Positions 16,635 to 25,155 of a DNA stretch of 64,000 nucleotides are shown in pieces. Both the position numbers and the translations under genes were made by a program. Below the pieces are notes generated by a model. The model made no database searches and had not been told where the DNA came from. It saw only the letters and a list, made by a program, of their open reading frames with translations. Source of the DNA: Desulfoluna sp. (GTDB taxonomy: Bacteria; Desulfobacterota; Desulfobacteria; Desulfobacterales; Desulfolunaceae). The stretch is taken from the NCBI RefSeq assembly GCF_030145185.1, contig NZ_JAQYWB010000004.1, forward strand, positions 56,382 through 120,381, written 5' to 3'. How positions within the stretch are numbered: position 1 is the stretch's first letter; every line of letters starts with the position of its first letter.

Positions 16635-16749
16635 CGGGCATTTATCAAGAGGACAGGGGCGGCACCTTGCCGCATGATACTTATATAAGGCTGGGGCTCA
16701 GTTCACAGCCGGATGTGTTGAACCGACACAGATTTAAGGAGCATGATCC

Positions 16750-18060
16750 ATGAACGAAATCGCCAGACAGCTGAATAAAGAGATGGAGCGGGGGAACGGT
16801 TATCTGATTGAGATGCTGTCAGAGATTGGTAAAAATCTCTTTTTTCCCAAGGGAATTTTAAGTCAGTCTGCGGAAGCGAAATTGAAAGCGCACCGGATCA
16901 ATGGCACCATCGGCATTGCCAAGGAAGAGGGTGGCATCATGCATCTTCCGTCCATCATGGAGTCTGTTGATGGGCTGTTACCGGAAAACAGCCTGACGTA
17001 TGCGCCCTCTTTCGGTATTCCCGGTCTTCGTAAAGCCTGGAAAGAGGCGATGTATGAAAAGAACCCTTCACTTTCCGGCAAAGAGGTGAGTCTGCCCGTG
17101 GTGACCTGCGGCATCACCCATGCCATTAGCGTGATGGCTGACGTCTGGATCGATCCCGGGGATGTGGTGATTCTTCCGGACATGATGTGGGGTAACTACA
17201 ACTTGATCCTCTCGGTTAGAAAAGGGGCCACCCTGTCCAAGTTCTCCCTTTTTACCGAGGAGGGGGGATTCAATCTGGATGCCTTTCAGGCAAAGGTGAC
17301 CGAGGAGGCGGCCAGGCGCGATAAGATCATCGTGCTCCTTAACTTTCCCTTAAACCCCACCGGTTACACGGTCACCCGGACCGAAGCGGCCCGCATCGTC
17401 GATATTCTGGAGGACGTGGCCAAGGGCGGGACGAATGTGGTTGCCGTCACCGACGACGCTTACTTTGGGCTTTTCTACGAAGAAGAGGTGCTCAAGGAGT
17501 CTATTTTTTCTCTTCTGACCGGTCGTCACGAGCGTTTGGTGGCGGTCAAGATGGACGGTGCCACCAAAGAAGATTATGTCTGGGGGCTCCGCGTGGGTTT
17601 CCTCACCTACGGTATTTCCGCCTGTGACAACCAGGCCGCCATTTACGATGCCCTGGAGAAGAAGACGGCCGGTGCGGTTCGCGGGAGCATCTCCAACGCC
17701 TCACACCTGAGCCAGTCCATTGTTCTCAAGGCGATGCAGACACCGGGTTATCAGGAGTCAAAGGAAGCCAAAGGCGAGATTCTCAAGGCCCGTGCCAACA
17801 AAGTCGGTGAGGTGTCCATGGACCCCCGCTACGCCGATGCCTGGAGCGTCTATCCCTTTAACTCCGGGTACTTTATGTGTATTCGCCTGACGAACACCGA
17901 TGCGGAAACCCTTCGCATTCACCTCCTCGATACGTATGGGGTGGGGCTTATCTCTCTGGGTGAGACCGACCTTCGGGTGGCCTTTTCCTGTATTGATATC
18001 CAAGATATTCGTGAACTCTTTGATACCATTTATAAAGGGGTTCAGGATCTCGCCGGTTGA
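16750..18060 (+). CDS. Class I/II PLP-dependent aminotransferase
   Basis: A 436-residue fold-type I aminotransferase. Visible are the substrate-side YAPSFGIPGLRKAW near 85, NFPLNPTGY near 200 (Asn binds PLP), a DDAYFGLFYEE segment near 238, the Schiff-base lysine candidate in MDGATKEDYVWGLRVGF near 277, and a C-terminal Arg in ETDLRVAFSC that would hold the substrate carboxylate. The substrate amino acid is not determinable. The ATG has AAGGAGC upstream. It stands between two hairpins as a single transcription unit. Confidence 0.85.
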   Translation: MNEIARQLNKEMERGNGYLIEMLSEIGKNLFFPKGILSQSAEAKLKAHRINGTIGIAKEEGGIMHLPSIMESVDGLLPENSLTYAPSFGIPGLRKAWKEAMYEKNPSLSGKEVSLPVVTCGITHAISVMADVWIDPGDVVILPDMMWGNYNLILSVRKGATLSKFSLFTEEGGFNLDAFQAKVTEEAARRDKIIVLLNFPLNPTGYTVTRTEAARIVDILEDVAKGGTNVVAVTDDAYFGLFYEEEVLKESIFSLLTGRHERLVAVKMDGATKEDYVWGLRVGFLTYGISACDNQAAIYDALEKKTAGAVRGSISNASHLSQSIVLKAMQTPGYQESKEAKGEILKARANKVGEVSMDPRYADAWSVYPFNSGYFMCIRLTNTDAETLRIHLLDTYGVGLISLGETDLRVAFSCIDIQDIRELFDTIYKGVQDLAG

Positions 18061-18078
18061 TTCGGGTTCTTTTGTTCA

Positions 18079-18117
18079 AACCCGGCGGGCTGTTCATCAC
18101 AGAATGGCCCGCCGGGT
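18079..18117. terminator. Putative terminator hairpin
   Basis: AACCCGGCGGGC (18079-18090) pairs perfectly with GCCCGCCGGGTT (18106-18117). The following TTCT is only a weak U-tract. Confidence 0.5.
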
Positions 18118-18182
18118 TCTCTGAAAGTCCTTTGCCTGTTTGGGGTAGAGGGCGGCACATTTGAATTTCCATTGGAGTAGTT

Positions 18183-19979
18183 ATGGTCTTGCTGACCAAA
18201 GGGGCGAGGGGGCGGAAAGGAATCTACAACGCCGGTAAGTGGTTTTCTTACTTTATCATCATTGGTCTTATTGCCGGTTGCGGATCCGTCCTCTTTCACT
18301 ACCTGTGCCAGTTGGGAATTCATTATTTTATGGATTTTATGGCCGGGTATCGTCCCACCCCTCCAGCCGGTGAACATCATCTGCTGGTCCCCACCACCCG
18401 ACCGTTCAACCGGTGGATTCTGCTTTTTCTCCCTGCCCTGGGCGGCCTCGTCAGCGGCTGGCTGGTTTATACCTTTGCCCCGGAGGCAGAAGGCCATGGC
18501 ACCGATGCGGCCATTGACGCCTATCACAACAAAGGCGGGTTCATCCGAAGCCGGGTCCCCATCATAAAAACCATCGCCTCCACCTTGACGCTGACGACCG
18601 GTGGTTCCGGTGGACGGGAAGGCCCCATCGCACAGATTGGGGCCGGCTTTGCCTCTTTTCTGGCCACCCGCTTGAACCTTTCTGATCGAGAACGGCGTAT
18701 CATGATGGCCGCCGGGATCGGTGCCGGGGTCGGCAGTATTTTTCGTGCCCCCCTGGCAGGGGCCCTTTTTGCCTCGGAGGTGCTTTACCGGGACCCCGAG
18801 TTTGAATCGGACGTCATCATCCCGGCGGGGATCTCGTCGGTGGTGGCTTACTGCGTTTACTGCCTGGTCTTTGGCTGGGGCTCCCTTTTTGAATCGCCGG
18901 ATTTCCTTTTCAGGAACCCCCTGGAGTTGGGGCCGTATCTGGTCCTCGCCGGGGTACTGGTCGCCACCGGCTGGTTCTATGTCAAGGTGTTCTATGGCAC
19001 GGAAAAGCTGTTTAAAAGCCTGACAGGGATTCCCAATCACCTGAAGCCGGCCATAGGGGGGCTTTGCACGGGGATCATCGGATTCTTTTTTGCCCATACC
19101 CTTGCCTTTGGTTATGGATTTATCCAGACCGCCCTGACCACGGGGCTTCCCATCACCATGCTCCTGACCCTTGCCATCGGCAAGATCTTTACCACCTCTT
19201 TTTCTATTGCATCCGGGGGGAGCGGTGGCGTGTTCGGGCCATCCATCGTTATTGGCGGTGCCATGGGCGGCGTGGTGGGACAGATTTTTCATGCCATCAT
19301 GCCGGGGATCGTTACCGCTCCCGGTGCCTTCGTGATTGTCGGTATGGCCGGTTTTTTTACGGCCGTCTCCAATACACCGATCTCCACCATTATTTTTGTC
19401 AGTGAGATGACCAATTCCTATCATCTTCTGCTGCCCAGTCTCCTGGTCTGCTCGATCTGTTTTCTGTTGGGACAAAATTTTACGATTTTTAAAAATCAGG
19501 TGCAGACCAAGGTGGACTCCCCGGCCCATGAAGGAGAGTTTATGGTGGATATTCTCCAGAAAATTCGGGTGAAGGATCTCCTCCCCGCGGTAAAACAGGT
19601 CCCCCATGTCCACGAAGAGATGGGATTTCTGGCGTTTAAACGGTTTTTCTCAGAGACCAAGCAGCACTATTTTCCCGTGATGAATAAAGCGGAACGGCTG
19701 GTGGGCATTTTCTCCTCCACGGATATCCGAAGCGTGATCTTCCTTAAAGAGGTGGAGCATTTGATCGTGATGCGGGACATCGCCACCACGGAGATTATCA
19801 CCACCACACCCTCGGAGGATCTGAACACCGTGCTTCAAAAGTTCACCCAGAAGAACATCGACAGCCTGCCCGTGGTCCGGGAGCGCGACTCCGGCATTCT
19901 GATCGGTATGCTTGACCGCCGTGATGTGATTGCCACCTATAACCACCAGGTGGAGCGGATGAAAAGTACCCGGGGCTAA
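18183..19979 (+). CDS. ClC-family chloride channel/antiporter with CBS pair
   Basis: A 598-residue membrane protein with about ten hydrophobic segments. ClC ion-pathway motifs are present: TTGGSGGREGPIAQ near residue 140 (the Glu is the gating/proton glutamate), a variant first selectivity motif, and GGSGGVFGPSIVIGG near 345 (GxFxP). From about residue 455 a cytoplasmic region holds two CBS domains (VKDLLPAVKQVP, IATTEIITTTPSEDL), which usually sense nucleotides. The family includes both channels and chloride/proton exchangers; the conserved Glu does not separate them. The start ATG has GGAG upstream. Single gene with its own terminator. Confidence 0.9.
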   Translation: MVLLTKGARGRKGIYNAGKWFSYFIIIGLIAGCGSVLFHYLCQLGIHYFMDFMAGYRPTPPAGEHHLLVPTTRPFNRWILLFLPALGGLVSGWLVYTFAPEAEGHGTDAAIDAYHNKGGFIRSRVPIIKTIASTLTLTTGGSGGREGPIAQIGAGFASFLATRLNLSDRERRIMMAAGIGAGVGSIFRAPLAGALFASEVLYRDPEFESDVIIPAGISSVVAYCVYCLVFGWGSLFESPDFLFRNPLELGPYLVLAGVLVATGWFYVKVFYGTEKLFKSLTGIPNHLKPAIGGLCTGIIGFFFAHTLAFGYGFIQTALTTGLPITMLLTLAIGKIFTTSFSIASGGSGGVFGPSIVIGGAMGGVVGQIFHAIMPGIVTAPGAFVIVGMAGFFTAVSNTPISTIIFVSEMTNSYHLLLPSLLVCSICFLLGQNFTIFKNQVQTKVDSPAHEGEFMVDILQKIRVKDLLPAVKQVPHVHEEMGFLAFKRFFSETKQHYFPVMNKAERLVGIFSSTDIRSVIFLKEVEHLIVMRDIATTEIITTTPSEDLNTVLQKFTQKNIDSLPVVRERDSGILIGMLDRRDVIATYNHQVERMKSTRG

Positions 19980-20011
19980 TTCTTCGGGTGAGTCGGTGGG
20001 GTCGATTTAGG

Positions 20012-20053
20012 AAAGGGAGATTGCGCGGGCTTGGACGCAATCTCCCTTTTTTG
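20012..20053 (+). terminator. Rho-independent terminator of the ClC gene
   Basis: AAAGGGAGATTGCG pairs with CGCAATCTCCCTTT, followed by a T-rich tail. Located 33 bases after the stop. Confidence 0.85.
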
Positions 20054-20170
20054 TTTTTTGGTTTTGTAAGGGCTCAGCCCCCGCAAAAACCCTTCCTGCG
20101 GCAAGTCTGGCAAAGCCACTTAGGCGAAAATACCTCGAAAGCAGGTTGAGATGTCCGTCGAAGGACGCTT

Positions 20171-20830
20171 TTACAGCAGGTCGAGCAGCTCCAGGGGGTG
20201 GGCGATGAGGTGGCGTGCGCCGCTTTGTTCCAGCTCTTCTCTCTCCCGGAAGCCCCAGAGAACACCCACAGGGACCATGCCGGCCCCGGAGGCGGTTTTC
20301 ATGTCCACGGCGGTGTCGCCCAGGTAGAGCATCTCTTCGCCTTTGATCCCCGTTGTGTCGAGGAGTTCGATGGCCCCGGTGGGATCGGGCTTTTTGGGGA
20401 CGTTGTCCCGGGCGCCAAGAATCTGGGTGAAGGTCCAGTCAGGCATGAGTTCTGTCACACATTCCCCGGCGGATTCATGGGGCTTGTTGGTCAGGACAAA
20501 GAGTTTGAGTCCCCTGTTCGTCAAGGCCGTCAGCATTTCTGGGATGCCATCGTAGGGGCGGGCGATGGTTCCGGTCAGCTGATGATAGTATGCCAGGAAT
20601 CGCTCCAGCAGGGGCTCGAATTGCTCGGGATCTGAGACCACCTCCTTCGGGGCGGCCCGCTCCATCAGGACCCGGGCGCCATGGCCTGCAAAGTATTTGT
20701 AGGCGTCCCTCGGGTGGGGGGGGAGACCGGACCCTTCCAGGGTGTGGTTGGTGGCGGTGGCGATCTCTTCCAATGAGTCGATGAGCGTGCCGTCCAGATC
20801 AAAGACAACGCCTCGGTATGTGTTTTTCAT
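20171..20830 (-). CDS. gph: HAD hydrolase, phosphoglycolate phosphatase-like
   Basis: A 219-residue HAD-superfamily phosphatase. Motif I is FDLDGTLIDS (Asp10 nucleophile, Asp12), motif II VLTNKPH near 116, motif III lysine in KKPDP near 146, motif IV YLGDTAVDMKTA near 170. Cap type and length fit phosphoglycolate phosphatase, which clears 2-phosphoglycolate; other small sugar phosphates are possible. It follows truA after 11 bases and is the last gene of the small-selenoprotein/truA/gph run. Confidence 0.82.
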   Translation of the reverse strand: MKNTYRGVVFDLDGTLIDSLEEIATATNHTLEGSGLPPHPRDAYKYFAGHGARVLMERAAPKEVVSDPEQFEPLLERFLAYYHQLTGTIARPYDGIPEMLTALTNRGLKLFVLTNKPHESAGECVTELMPDWTFTQILGARDNVPKKPDPTGAIELLDTTGIKGEEMLYLGDTAVDMKTASGAGMVPVGVLWGFREREELEQSGARHLIAHPLELLDLL

Positions 20831-20841
20831 GGGTGTTTCTC

Positions 20842-21657
20842 CTAACAGGGTCCCAGCCAGAGGCCGGCCGGGTAGAGGGGGGAATCGGTGAATTGCCTTG
20901 GGGCGTGGGGCACGTCCTCGTATTCCACGCGGACGAGGAAGAGTCCCTGTGGCGGGGCTGTGGGGCCGGCATTTTTCCGTTTGCAGGAGTCCAGGATGCC
21001 CTTGAACGCTTCCGGAGAGGTGCGGGACAGTCCCACATCCACCAGAGTGCCCGCAAGGTTTCTCACCATGAATTTAAGAAAACCGCTACCACAAAAGGTC
21101 AGGGTAACGAGCCCTTGGCCGTGGTCGTGAATACAGGCTTCTGAAACGGTTCTGACGGTGGTGGCCCGTGGGCTCCCTGCGCCTTCAAAGGCCTTGAAAT
21201 CATGGGTGCCCACAAGGTGCGCAGCCGCCTTTTTCATGGCGGCCACATCAAGGGGGTTGCGGATGTGCCAGAAGGTGTCGTGGGCCACGGCGGGGGCCTC
21301 GGGACGGTTGATGATCCGGTAGGTGTACCGCTTCCGTCTGGCTCCGAATCGGGCGTGGAAGGTGTCGGCCACCTTCTGACACGCGTGGATGGTAATGCCG
21401 GGTGGGAGCATCCGGTTCAGGGCGTCTTGAAACTTTTCTGCAGGGATGGCGGTCTTTGTTTTGAAATGCGCGACCTGGGCCACGGCATGGACTCCGGCAT
21501 CGGTTCGTCCAGAGGCGATGACGGTGACGGGCCGGGTGACCATCCGGCTGAGCGCCTCCTGAATGGTCTGCTGTACGGTTGGCTGGTCGGGTTGGATCTG
21601 CCAGCCCGCATAGGGCGTGCCACAATATTCAATGGTGAGTTTGAAGGTCGTTTCCAT
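20842..21657 (-). CDS. truA: tRNA pseudouridine(38-40) synthase TruA
   Basis: A 271-residue TruA, isomerising uridines 38-40 of the tRNA anticodon arm. The catalytic Asp53 lies in SGRTDAGVHA. Other marks are YCGTPYAGWQ near 11, RRKRYTYRI near 112 and GSGFLKFMVRNLAGTLVDVG near 195. The ATG at 21657 lies one base past the stop of the upstream small zinc-ribbon gene, implying translational coupling. An in-frame extension upstream is the shadow of that gene in another frame and was not used. Confidence 0.95.
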   Translation of the reverse strand: METTFKLTIEYCGTPYAGWQIQPDQPTVQQTIQEALSRMVTRPVTVIASGRTDAGVHAVAQVAHFKTKTAIPAEKFQDALNRMLPPGITIHACQKVADTFHARFGARRKRYTYRIINRPEAPAVAHDTFWHIRNPLDVAAMKKAAAHLVGTHDFKAFEGAGSPRATTVRTVSEACIHDHGQGLVTLTFCGSGFLKFMVRNLAGTLVDVGLSRTSPEAFKGILDSCKRKNAGPTAPPQGLFLVRVEYEDVPHAPRQFTDSPLYPAGLWLGPC

Positions 21658-21658
21658 A

Positions 21659-21850
21659 TCAGATGCGGTCGATGGGCACACAGGCCATTTTCCGTTCAAA
21701 GGCTTCATCGATGAGTTCCTGGAGTTTTTCAGGGCGAAAGCTGGCGTTGCAGGACCTGCAACGGAAGGTAACGCTTTTTCAGGAACGCTGGATATCAAGG
21801 GGTCTGCCGCATTGAGGGCATTCTCCGTGTGTGTCGGATTGATTGAACAT
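21659..21850 (-). CDS. Putative small zinc-ribbon selenoprotein (Sec24)
   Basis: Read through UGA at 21779-21781 this frame gives a complete 63-residue protein. It has CPQCG (Cys11, Cys14), Sec24, then CRSC (Cys31, Cys34), i.e. a four-Cys zinc ribbon with the Sec between the two knuckles, then FRPEKLQELIDEAF and a last Cys57 near CVPIDRI. The frame ends in TGA one base before the truA ATG. AGGA lies upstream of the ATG. A hairpin nearly identical to the E. coli fdhF SECIS apex follows the UGA. I know no named family for it, and which amino acid replaces Sec in homologues is unknown to me. A genuine early stop is the alternative. Confidence 0.75.
21746..21762 (-). promoter_or_regulatory. bSECIS-like hairpin for Sec24 of the small zinc-ribbon gene
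   Basis: GTTGCAGGTCCTGCAAC on the minus strand: perfect 6-7 bp stem with GGUC in the loop, 16 bases after the UGA. The apical part GUUGCAGGUC is the same string found in the E. coli fdhF SECIS. Confidence 0.8.
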
Positions 21851-21998
21851 TTTTAAGGTTTCCTGTACATATGTGGGGGGGCTTGCCGGTCTGGCTTCGG
21901 CCCCTTTGTTTTCGGGTTGTCACGTGGCGCAGGCCACGCACTCATGTATATAGAAGAAACGGGGCGGATTCAACCGCTCTTTGGAAGGAGAAGGTGTT

Positions 21999-22730
21999 GT
22001 GACTGAAAATCAGGGGGTACGTCTGCAGAAATATCTGGCCCATGCAGGGGTCTGTTCCAGGCGAGCCGCCGAAACGCTAATCATAGACGGTGCGGTGACC
22101 GTGAACCATCGGGTGGTGACGGAACTCGGAACCCGAGTGGATCCGAACTCGGATCGTGTCTGTGTGAAAGGTCGGGAAATTCGTGCTGAGGAGAAGCGGG
22201 TGTACCTTCTGCTTCACAAACCGGTGGGGGTGATCACCTCCTGTCATCACGGAGACGCGAAGGTCGTCACGGACCTGGTGGATGTGCCGGAGCGGGTTTT
22301 TCCCGTCGGCCGATTGGACCAGGACTCCTCGGGACTCCTTATTTTAACCAATGACGGGCGGATTCATCACAAGCTCTCCCATCCTTCCTTTGATCATGAG
22401 AAGGAGTACCGGGTGCGGGTGGCGGCCCCGCTTTCACCTGCGGCCCTTGCGCGCATGGAAGCAGGGATCAGGTTAAAGGAGGGGATGACGCGTCCCTGCA
22501 AGATTCGACGCCAGGATGAGGTGAGTTACACCATGGTGCTCCAGGAGGGGAAAAACCGGCAGATTCGTCGGATGGCGCACGAGGTGGGGCATGAGGTGGT
22601 GACTCTGAAGAGGATTCGTATGGCCAATATTCGTCTGGGGCAGCTGAAGCCGGGGCAATGGCGTCATCTCTCGGAAGGGGAGGTCAGTGAATTGTTGAAA
22701 CGAACCGGGATCCATTCTGGGAAGGGGTAA
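21999..22730 (+). CDS. RsuA/RluB-family pseudouridine synthase
   Basis: A 243-residue pseudouridine synthase for ribosomal RNA. An N-terminal S4 domain (VRLQKYLAHAGVCSRRAAETLI) is followed by the catalytic domain with GRLDQDSSGLLILTNDG (catalytic Asp), HKPVGVITS and GKNRQIRRMAHEVGHEVVTLKRIRM in the C-terminal part. Length fits RluB, acting on 23S rRNA, better than RluE/F, but I do not separate the subfamilies. Start: GTG 21999 has AAGGAG eight bases upstream; the TTG at 21981 is inside that site. The next gene begins 8 bases later. Confidence 0.88.
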   Translation: MTENQGVRLQKYLAHAGVCSRRAAETLIIDGAVTVNHRVVTELGTRVDPNSDRVCVKGREIRAEEKRVYLLLHKPVGVITSCHHGDAKVVTDLVDVPERVFPVGRLDQDSSGLLILTNDGRIHHKLSHPSFDHEKEYRVRVAAPLSPAALARMEAGIRLKEGMTRPCKIRRQDEVSYTMVLQEGKNRQIRRMAHEVGHEVVTLKRIRMANIRLGQLKPGQWRHLSEGEVSELLKRTGIHSGKG

Positions 22731-22738
22731 AGGCGACG

Positions 22739-23371
22739 GTGAACTTTCTATTGCGGAGAGATGAGAGGCACAGCTACAAGGCTCGAGGGACCTTTTATTG
22801 TCCTGGGTGCCGTCAGACCGTGGCGTGTCTGGTGGTGACAACGGTCACGGTGACACGCCTTCTCTGGATCCCGGTTTATCGGCGTGCTCTGAATTCCGGG
22901 TTGGTGAAGTGTCCCCTTTGTGGCGGGGTTTTCGGGAGAGAGGTAACGGCCTTCAGCCCTTCAGTTTCACGGGATGGGTTGAAACCGGCTCTGGTGGCCG
23001 TGTTGATGCTGATGATGGAGGCGGATGAGTCGCGGCTGGAGATGTCGGTTGTGTCGCGGATCGTGGCGGAGGTGACGGGGCAGGAGGTTTGTTCCGAATC
23101 CATTCACGCCGAAATACAGCAGCTTCTCGCAGAAAAGGACGCCTTGGGGGACCGACTCCGGGCCATTGTTCCTTACCTGACCAATGCGGAGAAACGACTG
23201 ATTTTGGAATCGGCCTTTCGGGTGGCCCATGCAGATGGGCAGGCCTCTGAAAAAAAGATGGCGCTGATGGATCAGGTGGCCTCACTTCTTCGGGTGCCTG
23301 ACTCCATCTATAAGCGTGTGGTCGGATCCGGGGGCGAAGAGGACACGCACTCCATTTTATCTGCGTCCTAA
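22739..23371 (+). CDS. Zinc-ribbon plus TerB-like domain protein, function unknown
   Basis: A 210-residue protein. The N-terminus has CPGC (about residues 21-24) and CPLCG (about 58-62) around a hydrophobic stretch VACLVVTTVTVTRLLWIPVY, so either a zinc ribbon with an embedded hydrophobic strand or a membrane contact. The C-terminal part (LTNAEKRLILESAFRVAHADGQASEKKMALMDQVASLL) looks like a TerB/DjlA-type helical domain with its acidic ADG motif. The start is GTG. It overlaps the convergent folC stop by 4 bases. No function can be given. Confidence 0.65.
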   Translation: MNFLLRRDERHSYKARGTFYCPGCRQTVACLVVTTVTVTRLLWIPVYRRALNSGLVKCPLCGGVFGREVTAFSPSVSRDGLKPALVAVLMLMMEADESRLEMSVVSRIVAEVTGQEVCSESIHAEIQQLLAEKDALGDRLRAIVPYLTNAEKRLILESAFRVAHADGQASEKKMALMDQVASLLRVPDSIYKRVVGSGGEEDTHSILSAS

Positions 23372-24645
23372 CGTCCGAGGATTGCTGCCCGTGCCTCTCC
23401 GGCCACGTATAGGGATCCTGCGACGAGGATCAGTTCATTCTCCCATGCCGAGGTGCGGGCCGCGGTGATGGCCTGGTCAATGGGGCGAATGACGGAGACA
23501 TCCTGGAGGTATCTGAGGGCGTCGGCTCGCATGGTCTCCGGGTCAAGGCTTCGATCGGTCTGAGCTTCCACAAGAATAACACGTCGGCAGAAGGGCAGCA
23601 GGCTGGCAAACATCTTCTGGTAGGCTTTGTCATCTAAGATGCCGGTGATCAGCGTGATGTCTCTGCCTTTTTGTTCCTCTTCAAGGTAGGCCACCAAGAC
23701 CTTAATGGCGGCGGGGTTGTGGGCGCCATCGATGATGGTTTCGGGGGCGTTGGCGACGCGTTCTAAGCGTCCGGGCCAGGAGGTGGTGGCCAGGCCTTTT
23801 CGAATCGACTCATCAGAAATCTTAAAGGCGGTGTCCCGCCGCAGGACCGTGCAGGCTGCCACGGCAAGGGCCGCGTTGTCCACCTGATGTTTCCCGAGCA
23901 GGGCGGTCGAGAGGTTGCTGATGGCCGTGTCTTCGCACCGGCAACTGAATCCATTTTTTGACCGTCGGAGATGGATATCACGTCCCAGTCTGAGGAGGGG
24001 GGCGTTTAATTCCCGGGCCGTCTCTTCTACCACACCGATGGCGCTGGCCTGACGCACACCGATAATGGCGGGGACTCCCTCTTTAATGATACCGGCTTTT
24101 TCATAGGCAATTTTTGCGATGGTATCACCCAGGTGGGCTTTGTGCTCCAGGGAGATGTTGGTGATGATGGAGAGAGCCGGGGTGACGAGATTGGTGGCAT
24201 CCAGGCGTCCACCCATGCCGGTTTCGATGACAGCTATCTCCACCTTTTTTTCTGCAAAGAGGTCAAAGGCCATGGCCGTGGTGAGCTCAAAGAAGGTGCC
24301 GGATCGTTCTCCACTGTTGGCGGCCTCTATCCGGTTGTAGCTGGCGACCACCTCGTCGTCGGTGATCATCTCGCCGTCGACTTGGATGCGCTCGTTGAAT
24401 CGTACGAGGTGAGGAGAGGTGTAGAGGCCCGTGCGATAGCCGGAGAGGGAGAGAATTCGGGTCAGGTAGGACGCCACAGAGCCCTTTCCGTTGGTCCCTG
24501 AGATGTGGATGACCGTGAATTTTTTTTCTGGATTGTCCAGGCGGCTCAGGATGCCCTTCATGGTATCCAAGCCCAGGATGATGCCAAAACGGCCAAGCTT
24601 GTACAGGGTGTCGAGGCAGCGTTCGTAGTCGGGTTGCAGTGTCAT
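23368..24645 (-). CDS. folC: Folylpolyglutamate / dihydrofolate synthase FolC
   Basis: A 425-residue Mur-ligase-family enzyme adding glutamate to folates, and possibly also dihydropteroate. Motifs are VIHISGTNGKGSVASYL (P-loop), GLYTSPHLVRFNERIQ, ETGMGGRLDATN, and IIDGAHNPAA in the C-terminal domain. Length is normal. The start at ATG 24645 (MTLQPDYERCL) is chosen because the longer frame runs into the rpsU terminator; no strong ribosome site is visible, so the start is the weak point. Confidence 0.9.
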   Translation of the reverse strand: MTLQPDYERCLDTLYKLGRFGIILGLDTMKGILSRLDNPEKKFTVIHISGTNGKGSVASYLTRILSLSGYRTGLYTSPHLVRFNERIQVDGEMITDDEVVASYNRIEAANSGERSGTFFELTTAMAFDLFAEKKVEIAVIETGMGGRLDATNLVTPALSIITNISLEHKAHLGDTIAKIAYEKAGIIKEGVPAIIGVRQASAIGVVEETARELNAPLLRLGRDIHLRRSKNGFSCRCEDTAISNLSTALLGKHQVDNAALAVAACTVLRRDTAFKISDESIRKGLATTSWPGRLERVANAPETIIDGAHNPAAIKVLVAYLEEEQKGRDITLITGILDDKAYQKMFASLLPFCRRVILVEAQTDRSLDPETMRADALRYLQDVSVIRPIDQAITAARTSAWENELILVAGSLYVAGEARAAILGR

Positions 24646-24685
24646 GGTGGATGTTACTCTGAAGATGTGGGTGATCGGCCAATAC

Positions 24686-24723
24686 AAAAAACCCGGCTTT
24701 GCGCAAGAATGCTTAAGCCGGGT
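24686..24723 (-). terminator. Rho-independent terminator of rpsU
   Basis: ACCCGGCTT pairs with AAGCCGGGT (24715-24723 with 24691-24699 on the minus strand) and six T residues follow. Located about 40 bases past rpsU. Confidence 0.85.
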
Positions 24724-24763
24724 CCTTTGAAAAAAGAATCGATAGCGATGTGAAGATTAGACC

Positions 24764-24961
24764 CTAACGGTTACGGGCACTTGCAATCCTCTGACGTCGC
24801 TGCGCTTCTCGTTGCTTACGACGTCGAAATTCGCTCGGCTTTTCATAACTTTTCTTGAGCTTAAGCCGCTTGAAAAGGCCGTCGTTCTGAATTTTTTTCT
24901 TCAGAATACGCATTGCTTTTTCAAGATCGTTATCGAGAACTTTAACTTCGATTTCCTTCAA
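24764..24961 (-). CDS. rpsU: 30S ribosomal protein bS21
   Basis: A 65-residue, strongly basic protein matching bS21, a component of the small-subunit platform near the 3' end of 16S rRNA. It has VKVLDNDLEKAMRILKKKIQNDG and an Arg/Lys-rich C-terminus (EFRRRKQREAQRRQRIASA). Full length for the family. Own terminator downstream. Confidence 0.95.
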   Translation of the reverse strand: MKEIEVKVLDNDLEKAMRILKKKIQNDGLFKRLKLKKSYEKPSEFRRRKQREAQRRQRIASARNR

Positions 24962-25063
24962 ATATATCGCCCCTTTCTCAACATCAGAGGCCGATGATCT
25001 CTTGCGCCGGCATGATGGTTAGTCTGTATACTATTAAAAAGTAAACTCCTATAAGACTAAAGC

Positions 25064-25107
25064 AAAAAAGAGGCGATAGCAAGAAAAAAATCTTGTTACC
25101 GCCTCTT
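25064..25107 (-). terminator. Rho-independent terminator of adk
   Basis: A 17-bp stem with one mismatch (25091-25107 with 25068-25084), a T6 loop and a T-run on the minus strand. It lies 49 bases past adk and is one of the strongest terminators in the window. Confidence 0.9.
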
Positions 25108-25155
25108 GTATTTCATCTCATTTGGAATGTTCGGTGTTGGACCTCAATTTTCGGA

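Noticed and set aside
18042..19613. 523-codon open frame on the minus strand
   Set aside because: It is antisense to the ClC gene and is Gly/Pro/Arg/His-rich with no domain; it is a by-product of codon bias in the real gene.
21658..21798. 47-residue N-terminal extension of TruA
   Set aside because: It is the wrong frame of the small zinc-ribbon gene. TruA has a normal start at 21657.
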